Shown here in pieces: positions 51,153 to 60,180 of a stretch of DNA of 64,000 nucleotides (position 1 is its first letter; every line of letters begins with the position of its first letter). The stretch comes from Actinoplanes sp. DH11 (GTDB taxonomy: Bacteria; Actinomycetota; Actinomycetes; Mycobacteriales; Micromonosporaceae): the NCBI RefSeq assembly GCF_020873875.1, contig NZ_JAHWGU010000020.1:113763-177762 (forward strand). Direction: 5' to 3'. The notes under the pieces were generated by a model, which saw nothing but the letters and a program-made list of their open reading frames with translations, did not search any database and was not told the origin of the DNA. The position numbers were made by a program, and so were the translations under genes.

Positions 51153-51169
51153 TCATCCGCGGGGAATGA
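51153..51169 (+). promoter_or_regulatory. Operator-like motif, site 5
   Basis: TCATCC-GCGGG-GAATGA, one mismatch, extendable to CTCATCC...GAATGAG. It is centred about 86 bases before ATG 51247 and 61 bases from site 4, so each of the two divergent genes has its own copy. Confidence 0.55.
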
Positions 51170-51246
51170 GGGCAGCCGATGCCGTTCGTGGCTGACTGAC
51201 TCCGGACGCCGTGCCGCGCCGCGGCACAGCACGAGAGGAGAACGTC

Positions 51247-51738
51247 ATGGCAACACTGGTCGCCATCGGGTATCCCGACGAGACCACGGCGACGGCGGCG
51301 TCGCTGGAAGCCGGCCGCCTGGCCAAGGACATGATCATCCAGCCGGACGCGATCGCCGTCATCATCCGGGATCGCGAGGGCAAGTTCCACGTGACGACCA
51401 ACCACAGTCCGGTGGGCGGCGGCACCACCTGGGGGATGTTCTGGGGCCTGCTCTTCGGCATGCTGTTCTTCGTCCCGGTGCTGGGCATGGCGATCGGTGC
51501 CGGCCTGGGCGCGCTCACCGGCAAGCTCACCAAGAACGCGATCAGCAAGGACTTCCAGGACCGGATCCGCGGCGAGCTGCAGCCGGGCACGTCCGCGTTG
51601 TTCCTGGTCGTCGAGGCGGTCACCCCGGACAAGGCGGTGGAGGCGCTGAGCAAGTTCGGCGGGACCGTGATCAAGTCCTCGCTGTCCAAGGAGGCCGAGG
51701 CCGAGCTGCAGGAAGCTCTGCACGGCACCCAGAAGTAA
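51247..51738 (+). CDS. DUF1269-family membrane-associated protein
   Basis: A 163-residue full-length member: an alpha/beta N-terminal part (TLVAIGYPDETTATAASLEA), a Gly-rich hydrophobic hairpin (MFWGLLFGMLFFVPVLGMAI, GAGLGALTGKLTKNAI) and a C-terminal PGTSALFLVVEAVTPDKAVE domain. GAGAGGAGAA precedes ATG 51247. Members are widespread in actinomycete stress islands but have no known biochemical role. It is divergent from the DUF7144 operon across two copies of the operator-like motif, and a clean terminator hairpin follows. Confidence 0.88.
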   Translation: MATLVAIGYPDETTATAASLEAGRLAKDMIIQPDAIAVIIRDREGKFHVTTNHSPVGGGTTWGMFWGLLFGMLFFVPVLGMAIGAGLGALTGKLTKNAISKDFQDRIRGELQPGTSALFLVVEAVTPDKAVEALSKFGGTVIKSSLSKEAEAELQEALHGTQK

Positions 51739-51754
51739 CGTTCCGCTCGCGTTC

Positions 51755-51786
51755 GGACGCCGCCCGGCAGCTCACGGGCGGCGTCC
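51755..51786 (+). terminator. Hairpin terminator after the DUF1269 gene
   Basis: GGACGCCGCCCG and CGGGCGGCGTCC form a perfect 12-bp stem with an eight-base loop, 16 bases after the stop codon. Confidence 0.75.
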
Positions 51787-51821
51787 CTGCGCTGTCCCGT
51801 GGTGCGCGGTGAGGAGTAGGG

Positions 51822-53528
51822 ATGGCAGTGGCAGATCGGGTTCCGGGGTTGCGCGTGATCGCCACGTACCGGCCGGCCTGGTTGCCGAAGGACGTGGTGG
51901 CCGGCATCGTGCTGACCACGCTGCTGGTGCCGCAGGGCATGGCGTACGCCGAACTGGCCGGCCTGCCGGCGATCACCGGTCTCTACACGTCGATCCTCTG
52001 CCTGCTCGGCTACGCGGTCTTCGGCCCGTCCCGGGTGCTGGTCCTCGGCCCGGACTCCTCGCTCGGCCCGATGATCGCCGCGGTGATCCTGCCGATCGTC
52101 GCGGCGGACGGCGACCCGGCCAAGGCGGTCGCGCTCGCCTCGATGCTGGGTCTGCTGGTCGGCCTGATGATGACCGTGGCCGGTGCGGCGAAACTGGGCT
52201 TCATCGCCGACCTGCTGTCGCACCCCACCCAGCTCGGTTACGTCAACGGCCTGGCGCTGACCATCCTGGTCAGTCAGCTGCCGAAGTTGTTCGGCTTCTC
52301 CACCGAGGGCGAGGGTCTGATCGCCGAGGCGACCGGCTTCGTCGAGGGTGTGGTGTCCGGCGAGGTCGTGCCCGCGGCGCTGGCGGTCGGGGCCGGTGGC
52401 CTGCTGATCATCCTGTTGCTGCAGCGCTGGCTGCCGAAGGTGCCGGGCATCCTGGTCGCGGTGCTCGCCGGGATCGCCGCGGTCGCGGCGTTCGGCCTGG
52501 CCGACGACGGCGTCGACGTGGTGGGCCCGCTGCCGGGCGGCTTCCCGCCGCTGACCTGGCCGGCGGTCTCGCTGTCCGATCTGGGCCTGCTGGCCGTGGG
52601 CGCGCTCGGCATCACGCTCGTCTCGGTGACCGACACGATCTCCACCGCCTCGGCCTTCGCCGACCGCACCGGCCAGGAAGTGCGCGGCAACCAGGAGATG
52701 ATCGGCATCGGGGCGGCGAACATCGCGGCCGGCTTCTTCCAGGGCTTCCCGGTCAGCACCAGCGGCTCGCGGACCGCGGTGGCGTTCACCGCCGGCGCCC
52801 GCAGCCAGCTCACCGGCGTGGTCGGCGCCGGCGCGATCACCCTGCTCCTGGTGCTGGCGCCGGGCCTGCTGCGGAACCTGCCGCAGCCGATGCTGGCGGC
52901 CGTGGTCATCGCGGCGTCGCTGTCGCTCGCCGACCCGGCGGGTCTGCGGCGGCTGTGGCGGCAGCGGCGCATCGAGTTCGGCCTGGCGATGGCCGCGTTC
53001 CTCGGTGTCGCGCTGCTCGGCGTGCTGCCCGGCATCGCGTTCGCGGTGACGCTCTCGGTGCTCAACGTGTTCCGGCGGGTGTGGTGGCCGTACCGGGCGG
53101 TGCTCGGCCGGGCCGCGGGCGTGGCCGGTTACCACGACGTCCGTGAGTACCCGGACGCCGTGCTGATCCCGGGTCTGGTGATGTTCCGGTTCGACGCGCC
53201 GCTGATCTTCGCGAACGCCCGCACGTTCCGCGAGGAGGTGCGGCACCTCGCCCACGCGGACCCGGCGCCCCGGTGGATTCTGGTCGCCGCCGAGCCGATC
53301 ACCGACGTCGACACCACCGCCGCTGACATGCTGGAAGACCTGGACGAGGAACTGAACGCGGCAGGCGTCTCGCTGGTGTTCGCGGAGATGAAGAGCCAGG
53401 TCCGGATCAAGATCGAGCGGTACGGGCTGACCCGCACCATCGACCCGGCGCACTTCTTCCCGACGATCGAGGAGGCCGTGGCGGCGTACCGCTCGATTTC
53501 ACCCCGCCCGGAGGAGCCCGCGTCGTAG
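51822..53528 (+). CDS. SulP-family anion transporter with STAS domain
   Basis: A 568-residue membrane protein. The SulP core (about residues 20-420) starts with the signature DVVAGIVLTTLLVPQGMAYA and contains GLYTSILCLLGYAVFGPSRV and SVTDTISTASAFADRTGQEV. A cytoplasmic STAS domain (about 440-555) follows: LIPGLVMFRFDAPLIFANAR and VAAEPITDVDTTAADMLEDL. It is an anion (sulfate, bicarbonate or dicarboxylate) transporter or exchanger; no sulfate assimilation gene is near. AGGAG lies before ATG 51822. It is followed after 21 bases by the GH63-like gene, perhaps as one transcript. Confidence 0.92.
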   Translation: MAVADRVPGLRVIATYRPAWLPKDVVAGIVLTTLLVPQGMAYAELAGLPAITGLYTSILCLLGYAVFGPSRVLVLGPDSSLGPMIAAVILPIVAADGDPAKAVALASMLGLLVGLMMTVAGAAKLGFIADLLSHPTQLGYVNGLALTILVSQLPKLFGFSTEGEGLIAEATGFVEGVVSGEVVPAALAVGAGGLLIILLLQRWLPKVPGILVAVLAGIAAVAAFGLADDGVDVVGPLPGGFPPLTWPAVSLSDLGLLAVGALGITLVSVTDTISTASAFADRTGQEVRGNQEMIGIGAANIAAGFFQGFPVSTSGSRTAVAFTAGARSQLTGVVGAGAITLLLVLAPGLLRNLPQPMLAAVVIAASLSLADPAGLRRLWRQRRIEFGLAMAAFLGVALLGVLPGIAFAVTLSVLNVFRRVWWPYRAVLGRAAGVAGYHDVREYPDAVLIPGLVMFRFDAPLIFANARTFREEVRHLAHADPAPRWILVAAEPITDVDTTAADMLEDLDEELNAAGVSLVFAEMKSQVRIKIERYGLTRTIDPAHFFPTIEEAVAAYRSISPRPEEPAS

Positions 53529-53549
53529 TGGCGGGGCGACCGTGGAGGC

Positions 53550-55877
53550 ATGGCCAACTCCGATCCCGGCGCTGAGCAACGGCGCCTGCACGACGCGGAC
53601 ACCGCCACCGTGCCCTGGCGGCGATGGGGGCCGTACCTCAGCGAGCGGCAGTGGGGGACGGTCCGGGAGGACTACAGCCCGGGCGGTGACGCCTGGAACT
53701 TCCTGAGCCACGACGCCGCGCGGTCCCGGGCGTACCGGTGGGGTGAGGACGGCATCGCCGGGTTCTGCGACGAGGAGCAGTCGGTCTGCCTGGCCCTGGC
53801 GATGTGGAACGGCCGGGACCCGATCCTCAAGGAACGGTTCTTCGGGCTGACCAACACCGAGGGCAACCACGGCGAGGACGCCAAGGAGTACTGGTTCTAC
53901 GTCGACGCGACGCCGACGCACTCGTACCAGAAGATGATCTACAAGTATCCGCAGCGGGAGTTCCCCTACGCCGACCTTGTCGGACGGCGAACACCGCAAG
54001 GACGCGTTCCACCGGTACGTGGTCGGCGGCGAGAAGGAGGCGGTGAACCCGGCCGGGACCGGCACGAAGGCGGCCGCCGACATCGCTCTCGACCTGCCGG
54101 CCGGCGGATCGGCGGTGATCCGGCTGCGGTTCGGCGACGCCCCGGCGCCGGAGCTGTCGGCCGAGCGGGTCGACGACCTGTTCGGCACGCGGATCGCCGA
54201 GGCCGGCGAGTTCTACGCCGCGTGCTTCGCGCCGGCGCTGCCCGACGCCGAGCGGCAGGTGGCCCGCCAGGCGATCGCCGGGATGCTCTGGACTGGAGCA
54301 AGCAGTACTTCGGCTACGACGTGGAACGCTGGCTCACCGAGCACGGCCGCGACCCGCTGGCGGCCCGGGACCTGCGCAACGGCGACTGGTTCCACATGAT
54401 CTGCCACGACGTGATCTCGATGCCGGACACCTGGGAGTACCCCTGGTTCGCGGCCTGGGACCTGGCGTTCCACACGGTCGCCCTGGCCCTGGTCGATCTC
54501 GGGTTCGCCAAGGCGCAGCTGGAGCTGCTGCTCAGCCGCCGCTACCTGCACCCGAGCGGGCAGATCCCGGCGTACGAGTGGAACTTCAGCGACGTCAACC
54601 CGCCGGTGCACGCCTGGGCCACCCACCTGGTCCACGAGATGGAGAAGGCCCGCACCGGCCGCGGGGACCACGCCTGGCTGGAGGCGATGTTCCACAAGCT
54701 GGCGAAGAACTTCACCTGGTGGGTGAACCGCAAGGACCACGACGGCAACAACATCTTCCAGGGCGGTTTCCTCGGCCTGGACAACATCGGCGTCTTCGAC
54801 CGCAGCGCGCCGCTGCCCACCGGCGGGCACCTGGACCAGGCGGACGGCACCGCGTGGATGGCGCTCTACTGCCAGAGCATGCTCACGATCGCCCTGGAGC
54901 TGTCCGAGCGGGACCCGGTCTACGCCGAGCAGGCCCAGGCGTACTTCGAGCACTTCGCCTGGATCGCGGTGGCGGTGAACCACGAGACCGGCAGCGCGGC
55001 GATGTGGGACGAGGAGGACGGCTTCTTCTACGACCTGCTCCGGCTGCCGGACGGCAGCGCGCAGCGGCTGCGGGTGCGTTCGCTGGTCGGGCTGCTGCCG
55101 CTGGCCGCGGTCACCGTCCACGACCCGGCGCTGACCGCCCGGCACCCGGGGCTGGTCGCCGGGATGCGGGACTTCGTGGCCCGGCACCCGAGCGTGCGCG
55201 ACCTGCTGACCCGGGGACGGGACCGGGGGGAGATGCTCGCGCTCTTCGACGAGGACCGGTTGCGGCGGATCCTGTCCCGGTTGCTGGACGAGGACGAGTT
55301 CCTCAGCCCGTACGGCATCCGCTCGCTCTCCCGGCACCACGCCGAGCATCCGTTCGCGCTCCGGGTGGGTGATCGGAGCTTCGAGGTCCGTTACCGGCCG
55401 GCCGAGTCGGACAGCGCGATGTTCGGCGGCAACTCGAACTGGCGCGGCCCGATCTGGTTCCCGGCGAACGTCCTGCTGATCCGGGCGCTGCTCAACCTGC
55501 ATCAGGCGTACGGCGACGCGCTCACCGTCGAGTGCCCCACTGATTCCGGCGTCACGATGGACCTGTTCGAGGTGGCCCGGGAGCTGACCGCGCGGCAGAC
55601 CCGGATCTTCCTGCCCACCGCCTCCGGGGAACGGCCCTGTTACGGTGGCCAGAGGGTCTTCGCCACCGAGCACTGGCGGGACCTGATCCTGTTCTCCGAG
55701 TACTTCCACGGCGACAACGGTGCGGGTCTGGGCGCGGCGCACCAGACCGGCTGGACCGGCCTGGTCGCGCTCTACCCCAACGTGTTCGCCGGGCTGACCG
55801 GGACGGACCTGCTGGACCAGGGGATGGCGGGGATGCTGCACCAGCTCCCCGGCACGGACACGGAGGAGCGGAAATGA
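53550..55877 (+). CDS. GH63-like glucosidase gene, damaged by a deletion and a 5-bp duplication
   Basis: A 775-codon open frame. Residues 1-143 (to YPQREFPYADL) and from about 249 on (SKQYFGYDVERWLTEHGRDP onward) are a good glucosidase of the GH63/MGH1-like type, with GNSNWRGPIWFPANVLLIRA near the C-terminus. The stretch between (codons about 144-248) is Arg-rich nonsense in this frame, whereas frame +1 gives proper protein (KDAFHRYVVGGEKEAVNPAG to QAIAGMLW). The frame is lost near 53976, where family members have roughly 130-150 more residues (from memory). It returns at 54288-54297, where CTGGA is duplicated in tandem. The product is probably inactive. ATGA overlaps the next gene. Confidence 0.75.
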   Translation: MANSDPGAEQRRLHDADTATVPWRRWGPYLSERQWGTVREDYSPGGDAWNFLSHDAARSRAYRWGEDGIAGFCDEEQSVCLALAMWNGRDPILKERFFGLTNTEGNHGEDAKEYWFYVDATPTHSYQKMIYKYPQREFPYADLVGRRTPQGRVPPVRGRRREGGGEPGRDRHEGGRRHRSRPAGRRIGGDPAAVRRRPGAGAVGRAGRRPVRHADRRGRRVLRRVLRAGAARRRAAGGPPGDRRDALDWSKQYFGYDVERWLTEHGRDPLAARDLRNGDWFHMICHDVISMPDTWEYPWFAAWDLAFHTVALALVDLGFAKAQLELLLSRRYLHPSGQIPAYEWNFSDVNPPVHAWATHLVHEMEKARTGRGDHAWLEAMFHKLAKNFTWWVNRKDHDGNNIFQGGFLGLDNIGVFDRSAPLPTGGHLDQADGTAWMALYCQSMLTIALELSERDPVYAEQAQAYFEHFAWIAVAVNHETGSAAMWDEEDGFFYDLLRLPDGSAQRLRVRSLVGLLPLAAVTVHDPALTARHPGLVAGMRDFVARHPSVRDLLTRGRDRGEMLALFDEDRLRRILSRLLDEDEFLSPYGIRSLSRHHAEHPFALRVGDRSFEVRYRPAESDSAMFGGNSNWRGPIWFPANVLLIRALLNLHQAYGDALTVECPTDSGVTMDLFEVARELTARQTRIFLPTASGERPCYGGQRVFATEHWRDLILFSEYFHGDNGAGLGAAHQTGWTGLVALYPNVFAGLTGTDLLDQGMAGMLHQLPGTDTEERK
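54288..54297 (+). repeat. Tandem 5-bp duplication (CTGGA x2) causing a frame change
   Basis: Removing one CTGGA rejoins codons ATG CTC TGG AGC AAG CAG TAC, the expected MLWSKQY of the family. The duplication therefore shifts the frame inside the GH63-like gene. Confidence 0.75.
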
Positions 55878-57343
55878 GCGGGTGGCCGGCGGCTCCGGTG
55901 GTCTACGAGATCGACACCTGGCCGTGGCTGACCGGGGTGAGCCGGCGACTCGGCCGCCCGGTGACCCTGGCCGACGTGCCGGCGGCGATCTGGGACGAGG
56001 TGGCCGCGCCGGGCCTGGACGCGGTCTGGCTGATGGGCGTCTGGGAACGCAGCCCGGCCGGCCTGGAGCTGGCCCACGCGAACGAGAACCTGGGGCGGGC
56101 GTTCCGGGACGCGCTGCCGGATCTGCAGCCGGAGGACGTGGTCGGCTCGCCGTACTGCGTGCGTCGTTACCGGGTCGACGAGCGGCTCGGCGGCCCCGAG
56201 GGCCTGGCGGCGGCGCGGGCCGAGCTGCGCCGGCGTGGCCTGCGCCTGGTGCTGGACTACGTGCCCAACCACACCGCCCCCGACCATCCGGGAACCGTCG
56301 AGCACCCGGAGTGGTACATCCAGGGCACGCCGGAGGATCTGGCGGCCGACCCGGCGGGCTGGTTCACCACCGGCGGGCGGGTGATCGCGCACGGTCGCGA
56401 CCCGTTCTTCCCGCCCTGGCCGGACGTGGCCCAGCTGAACGCGTTCGCCCCCGGTCTGCGGGAGGCCACCGCGTCGGCCCTGATCGGCATCGGCGAGCAG
56501 TGCGACGGCGTCCGCTGCGACATGGCGATGCTGTTCACCAACGACATCTTCGCGCGCACCTGGGGCCGGTACGCCGGTCCGGCGCCGGACACGGAGTTCT
56601 GGCCGGAGATCTTCGCGGCGGTCCGGGCCGCGCACCCGGACCTGGTGATGATCGCCGAGGCGTACTGGGACATGGAGTGGACCCTGCAGCAGCAGGGCTT
56701 CGACTTCTGTTACGACAAGCGGCTCTACGACCGGCTGGCGCACGAGGACGCCGACGCGGTGCGCAAGCATCTGGCCGCCGGCCGGGACTACCAGGACCGG
56801 CTGATCCGGTTCCTGGAGAACCACGACGAGCCGCGGGCCGCCGCCACCATGCCGGGCGGCCGGGACCGGGCCGCGGCGATCGCGGTGGCCACGCTGCCCG
56901 GCGCGGTGCTCTGGCACGACGGGCAGTTCGACGGCCGTCGGGCGCAGCTGCCGGTGTTCCTGGCGCGTTACCGCGACGAGCCGGCCGATCTCGGGCTGCG
57001 CGAGTTCTACCACCGGCTGCTGGCGCTCGCCGCGCCGCTGCGCCGGGGTGAGTGGCGGATGCTCGACTGTCTCGGCTGGCCGGACAACCCGACGCACCGC
57101 GACGTGCTGGCCTGGGCCTGGTACGACGGCGACGTCCCCCGGCACGTCGTGGTGATCAACTTCGGGGCGCACGCCTCGCAGGGCCGGGTCGAGCTGCCGT
57201 GGCCGGCGCTGGCCGGCCGGGCGTGGCGGCTGACCAACCTGCTCGACGGCCGGGTGTTCGAACGCGACGGTGCCGACCTGGTCGGGAACGGCCTCTTCGT
57301 CGACCTGCCGGCCTGGGGAGCACACGTCATCACGGTTCAGTAA
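55874..57343 (+). CDS. GH13 alpha-amylase-family enzyme
   Basis: A 489-residue (beta/alpha)8 glycoside hydrolase. The four conserved regions are visible: I LVLDYVPNHTA; II CDGVRCDMAM (Asp nucleophile); III VMIAEAYWDME (Glu acid); IV RFLENHDEPRAA (transition-state Asp). A C-terminal beta domain follows (LAWAWYDGDVPRHVVVINFG). No signal peptide, so it acts on intracellular alpha-glucans or trehalose-type sugars. The unusual N-terminus YEIDTWPWLTGVSRRLGRP marks a GH13 subgroup often encoded next to the GH63-like glucosidase. The ATG overlaps that gene's stop (ATGA), so they were a unit before the upstream gene was damaged. Confidence 0.9.
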   Translation: MSGWPAAPVVYEIDTWPWLTGVSRRLGRPVTLADVPAAIWDEVAAPGLDAVWLMGVWERSPAGLELAHANENLGRAFRDALPDLQPEDVVGSPYCVRRYRVDERLGGPEGLAAARAELRRRGLRLVLDYVPNHTAPDHPGTVEHPEWYIQGTPEDLAADPAGWFTTGGRVIAHGRDPFFPPWPDVAQLNAFAPGLREATASALIGIGEQCDGVRCDMAMLFTNDIFARTWGRYAGPAPDTEFWPEIFAAVRAAHPDLVMIAEAYWDMEWTLQQQGFDFCYDKRLYDRLAHEDADAVRKHLAAGRDYQDRLIRFLENHDEPRAAATMPGGRDRAAAIAVATLPGAVLWHDGQFDGRRAQLPVFLARYRDEPADLGLREFYHRLLALAAPLRRGEWRMLDCLGWPDNPTHRDVLAWAWYDGDVPRHVVVINFGAHASQGRVELPWPALAGRAWRLTNLLDGRVFERDGADLVGNGLFVDLPAWGAHVITVQ

Positions 57344-57390
57344 TCACCGGGGTACCGAGGGTCGCGATTATCCGATCCGGAGGATGCGGG

Positions 57391-57403
57391 GGGTGAGTCA
57401 CCC
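57391..57403. promoter_or_regulatory. Palindrome before the first LAL regulator
   Basis: GGGTGA-G-TCACCC is a perfect 13-base palindrome, 54 bases before GTG 57457. It is a candidate operator. Confidence 0.35.
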
Positions 57404-57456
57404 GGACGAGGCTGTACGGGAGATCGATCGGGGTCGGGCTCTCGGGAGGAATCGTC

Positions 57457-60174
57457 GTGTCCATGGAACTGATCGCGGAATCGCCCGGTGAATCCGGTTT
57501 CGACCTGGACGGTTCGCTGCTCGACTCCAAGTTCGCCATCCCCGCGGCGCCGCCCTCCATGGTGGACCGTCCCGCGCTGCTGGCCCGGGTGACCGAGGGC
57601 GTCCGTGGCCCGGTCACCCTGGTCACCGGGCTGCCCGGCAGCGGCAAGACGCAGCTGCTGGCCGCCTGGGCGAACAGCGGCGGCGGGCAGCCCGCACACG
57701 CCGGCGCCGGTGCGGCAGCGATGACCGGGGCCGGCTGGCCGATCGCGTGGATCAGCGTGGAGGCCGGTGACGAGCGGCCGGCCGCCTTCTGGGCGTACGT
57801 CACCGAGGGCCTGTGCCGCGCCGGCGTGGCCGTCCCCGGGGCACCGGGCGGCGCGGCCGGACGGGCGGCGCTCGGCCGGCTCGCCACCGCGATCGACGAG
57901 CACCCCACGCCGGTCGTGTTGATCCTGGACGGCGTCTCCCAGCTGACCGGCCGGGACTGGGCCACCGGGCTGGACTACCTGATCAACCACGTGCGGCAGC
58001 TCCGGGTGGTGCTCGCCGGCCGGTGGGACCCGCCGCTGCCGCTCTACCGGTACCGCCTGGCCGGGCAGCTGCGCGAGGTGCGCACCGCGGACCTCGCGCT
58101 CAGCACCGCCGAGACCGCCGAACTCCTGCGGCTGCACGACGTCGAGCTGGGCGCCGCCGACCTGGCGGCCCTGTGCGAGCACACCGAGGGCTGGGTGGCC
58201 GGCGTCCGGCTCTGCGCCTGCGCCCTGCAGGGCAGCCCGGCCGCCGCCCGGCTGGTCGGCACGATCTCCGGGGGCGAGTCGACGATCGCCGAGTACTTCG
58301 TCGGCGAGGTGCTGCGGCTGCAGACGCCCGAGATGCGGCGCTTCCTGCTGGAATCCAGCGTGCTCGACACGTTCACCCCGGAACTGGCGGCGGTGGTCAC
58401 CGGCTGCCCCGACGCGAGCCGCCTGCTCGCCACGCTGACCCGGGAGAACGCGTTCGTGCAGCCGGTCGGCGAGGGCTCCGGGATGTACCGGTACCACCGG
58501 CTCTTCGCCGAGCTGCTGCGGGCCCAGCTGGCCTGGTCCGAGCCGGACCTGGTGCCGCTGCTGCACACCCGGGCCGCGACCTGGCTGTCCGAGCGGGGCC
58601 GGCTCGTGGAAGCGGTCGGCCACGCCGCCCGGGCCGGTGACTGGGGGTCCGCAGCGGCCATGGTGATCGAGGACTACGCCGTGGGCCGGCTGCTGACCGA
58701 GGGCAGCGCGGGGCGGCTGGGCGGCCTCCTCGCCGGCATGCCGGAACACCTGGAACTGCCGGAGGTGGTGCTGGTCCGGGCCGCGATCGCGTGCGGCGAC
58801 CGGCGGCCGGACCGGGCGGCGGAGCTTCTCGGGTACGCCGGCCAGCTGCTCAGCGTGCACGGCAGCACCTGCGGCGACGGGCTCACCCTGACCGGTTTCC
58901 TGGTGCGGATCCTGCTGCTGGCCGGCGGTCCCGAACCGGAACGGGTTCCGGCGCTGGCCGGGGCGGCCGAGACCTTCCTGGCCGTGGCGCCGCCGGAGAA
59001 GGTGGCGCGGCACCCCGAGCTGCGGCTGCTGCTGCGCAGCGCGGAGGGCACCGCCCTGAACGGTACGGGCGCCGCCGACGCGGCGGTGGACGCGCTGGCC
59101 GACGCGGCCGCGACAATCGTGCCCGGGTGCGAGACGATCCGGATCGACTGCCTGCAGCAGCTGGCGCTGGCGGAGGCGTACCTGGGGCGGCCGGCCGGGG
59201 CCGAGACCGCCGCACGGCAGGCGCTGGAGCTGGCCGCCGACGCCGGGCACGGCCGTGCGGACCGGCCGGGCGCCGCCGAGGTGGCCCTGGCCTGGGCGGC
59301 GCTGGAACGTCACGACCTCGAGGCGGCCGACCGGCACCTGCGGCTGGCGCAGCCGCTCTGCGGCCCGGCGGCGGGCGCGTCCGCGCGGCTCGGGTACGCC
59401 GTCGTCCGGGCCCGGCAGCTGCACACCCGCGGCGACGTGCGCGGCGCGATAAGCACGCTGCGCTCCGCCACGCGGGCCGCCGGGCAGGCCACGGACCGGC
59501 CGGCGCCGCGCTGGCTGACACGCGAGGTGCGGCTGGCGCAGGCCCGGCTGCTGATCGCGACCGGGCACCCGGACGAGGCGGCCACGCTGCTGGACCGGTA
59601 CGCGGACGAGTCGCTGCCGGACGTCGAGGTGGTGCGGGCCGCCCTCGCGCTGCACCGCGGTGACGTGCGGGTGGCGTACGACGTCGCCCGTACCGTTGCC
59701 GATGCCGCGGGCGTGCCGGCGCCGGTCGCCCTGGACGCGTGGCTGCTGCTGGCCGTGCTCGCGGCGCGGGCCGAGGACGCCGCGGGCGCCCGGGAGGCGT
59801 TGCGGCGGTCGCTGCGGGTGGCCGGGACCGAGAGCCAGCGGCGCGCGGTACACCAGACCCGCGGCCGGCTCCGCCGGTTCGTGCGCGACGACGAGCGGCC
59901 GGTCGTCCGGGCCGGCTTGCCGGCCGCCCCGCCCGGGATCGCGCCCGCCGTCGCGCCGACGCTCGCCGAACCCGTGCTGGTGGAGACGCTGAGCAAGCGC
60001 GAGTTCGAGGTGCTGCGGGGGATGGCCGCCATGCTCCCGACCGAGGAGATCGCCGCCTCGCTCTACGTCTCGGTCAACACCGTGAAGACGCATGTGCGCA
60101 GCATCCTGCGCAAACTGTCGGCGTCGCGGCGCAACGAGGCGGTGCGGCGGGCCCGTTCGCTGAACCTGATCTGA
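57457..60174 (+). CDS. LAL (MalT-type) LuxR-family transcriptional regulator
   Basis: A 905-residue STAND ATPase regulator. Walker A is near residue 60 (VTGLPGSGKTQLLAAWA) and Walker B is VVLILDGVSQL. The NB-ARC-like region is followed by a winged helix (about 220-330), a long helical TPR-like sensor (about 340-800) and a C-terminal LuxR helix-turn-helix (LSKREFEVLRGMAAMLPTEE, SVNTVKTHVRSILRKLSAS). Such proteins bind an inducer with the TPR region and oligomerise with ATP to activate transcription. GGGAGGAA lies five bases before GTG 57457. It follows the GH63/GH13 pair on the same strand and may control it, as MalT does for maltose genes; this is inference. Confidence 0.92.
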   Translation: MSMELIAESPGESGFDLDGSLLDSKFAIPAAPPSMVDRPALLARVTEGVRGPVTLVTGLPGSGKTQLLAAWANSGGGQPAHAGAGAAAMTGAGWPIAWISVEAGDERPAAFWAYVTEGLCRAGVAVPGAPGGAAGRAALGRLATAIDEHPTPVVLILDGVSQLTGRDWATGLDYLINHVRQLRVVLAGRWDPPLPLYRYRLAGQLREVRTADLALSTAETAELLRLHDVELGAADLAALCEHTEGWVAGVRLCACALQGSPAAARLVGTISGGESTIAEYFVGEVLRLQTPEMRRFLLESSVLDTFTPELAAVVTGCPDASRLLATLTRENAFVQPVGEGSGMYRYHRLFAELLRAQLAWSEPDLVPLLHTRAATWLSERGRLVEAVGHAARAGDWGSAAAMVIEDYAVGRLLTEGSAGRLGGLLAGMPEHLELPEVVLVRAAIACGDRRPDRAAELLGYAGQLLSVHGSTCGDGLTLTGFLVRILLLAGGPEPERVPALAGAAETFLAVAPPEKVARHPELRLLLRSAEGTALNGTGAADAAVDALADAAATIVPGCETIRIDCLQQLALAEAYLGRPAGAETAARQALELAADAGHGRADRPGAAEVALAWAALERHDLEAADRHLRLAQPLCGPAAGASARLGYAVVRARQLHTRGDVRGAISTLRSATRAAGQATDRPAPRWLTREVRLAQARLLIATGHPDEAATLLDRYADESLPDVEVVRAALALHRGDVRVAYDVARTVADAAGVPAPVALDAWLLLAVLAARAEDAAGAREALRRSLRVAGTESQRRAVHQTRGRLRRFVRDDERPVVRAGLPAAPPGIAPAVAPTLAEPVLVETLSKREFEVLRGMAAMLPTEEIAASLYVSVNTVKTHVRSILRKLSASRRNEAVRRARSLNLI

Positions 60175-60180
60175 CCCTGG

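Noticed and set aside
54000..54300. Programmed frameshifting in the GH63-like gene
   Set aside because: Two shifts about 310 bases apart, one explained by a simple tandem duplication, and an apparent internal deletion fit mutation better than recoding.
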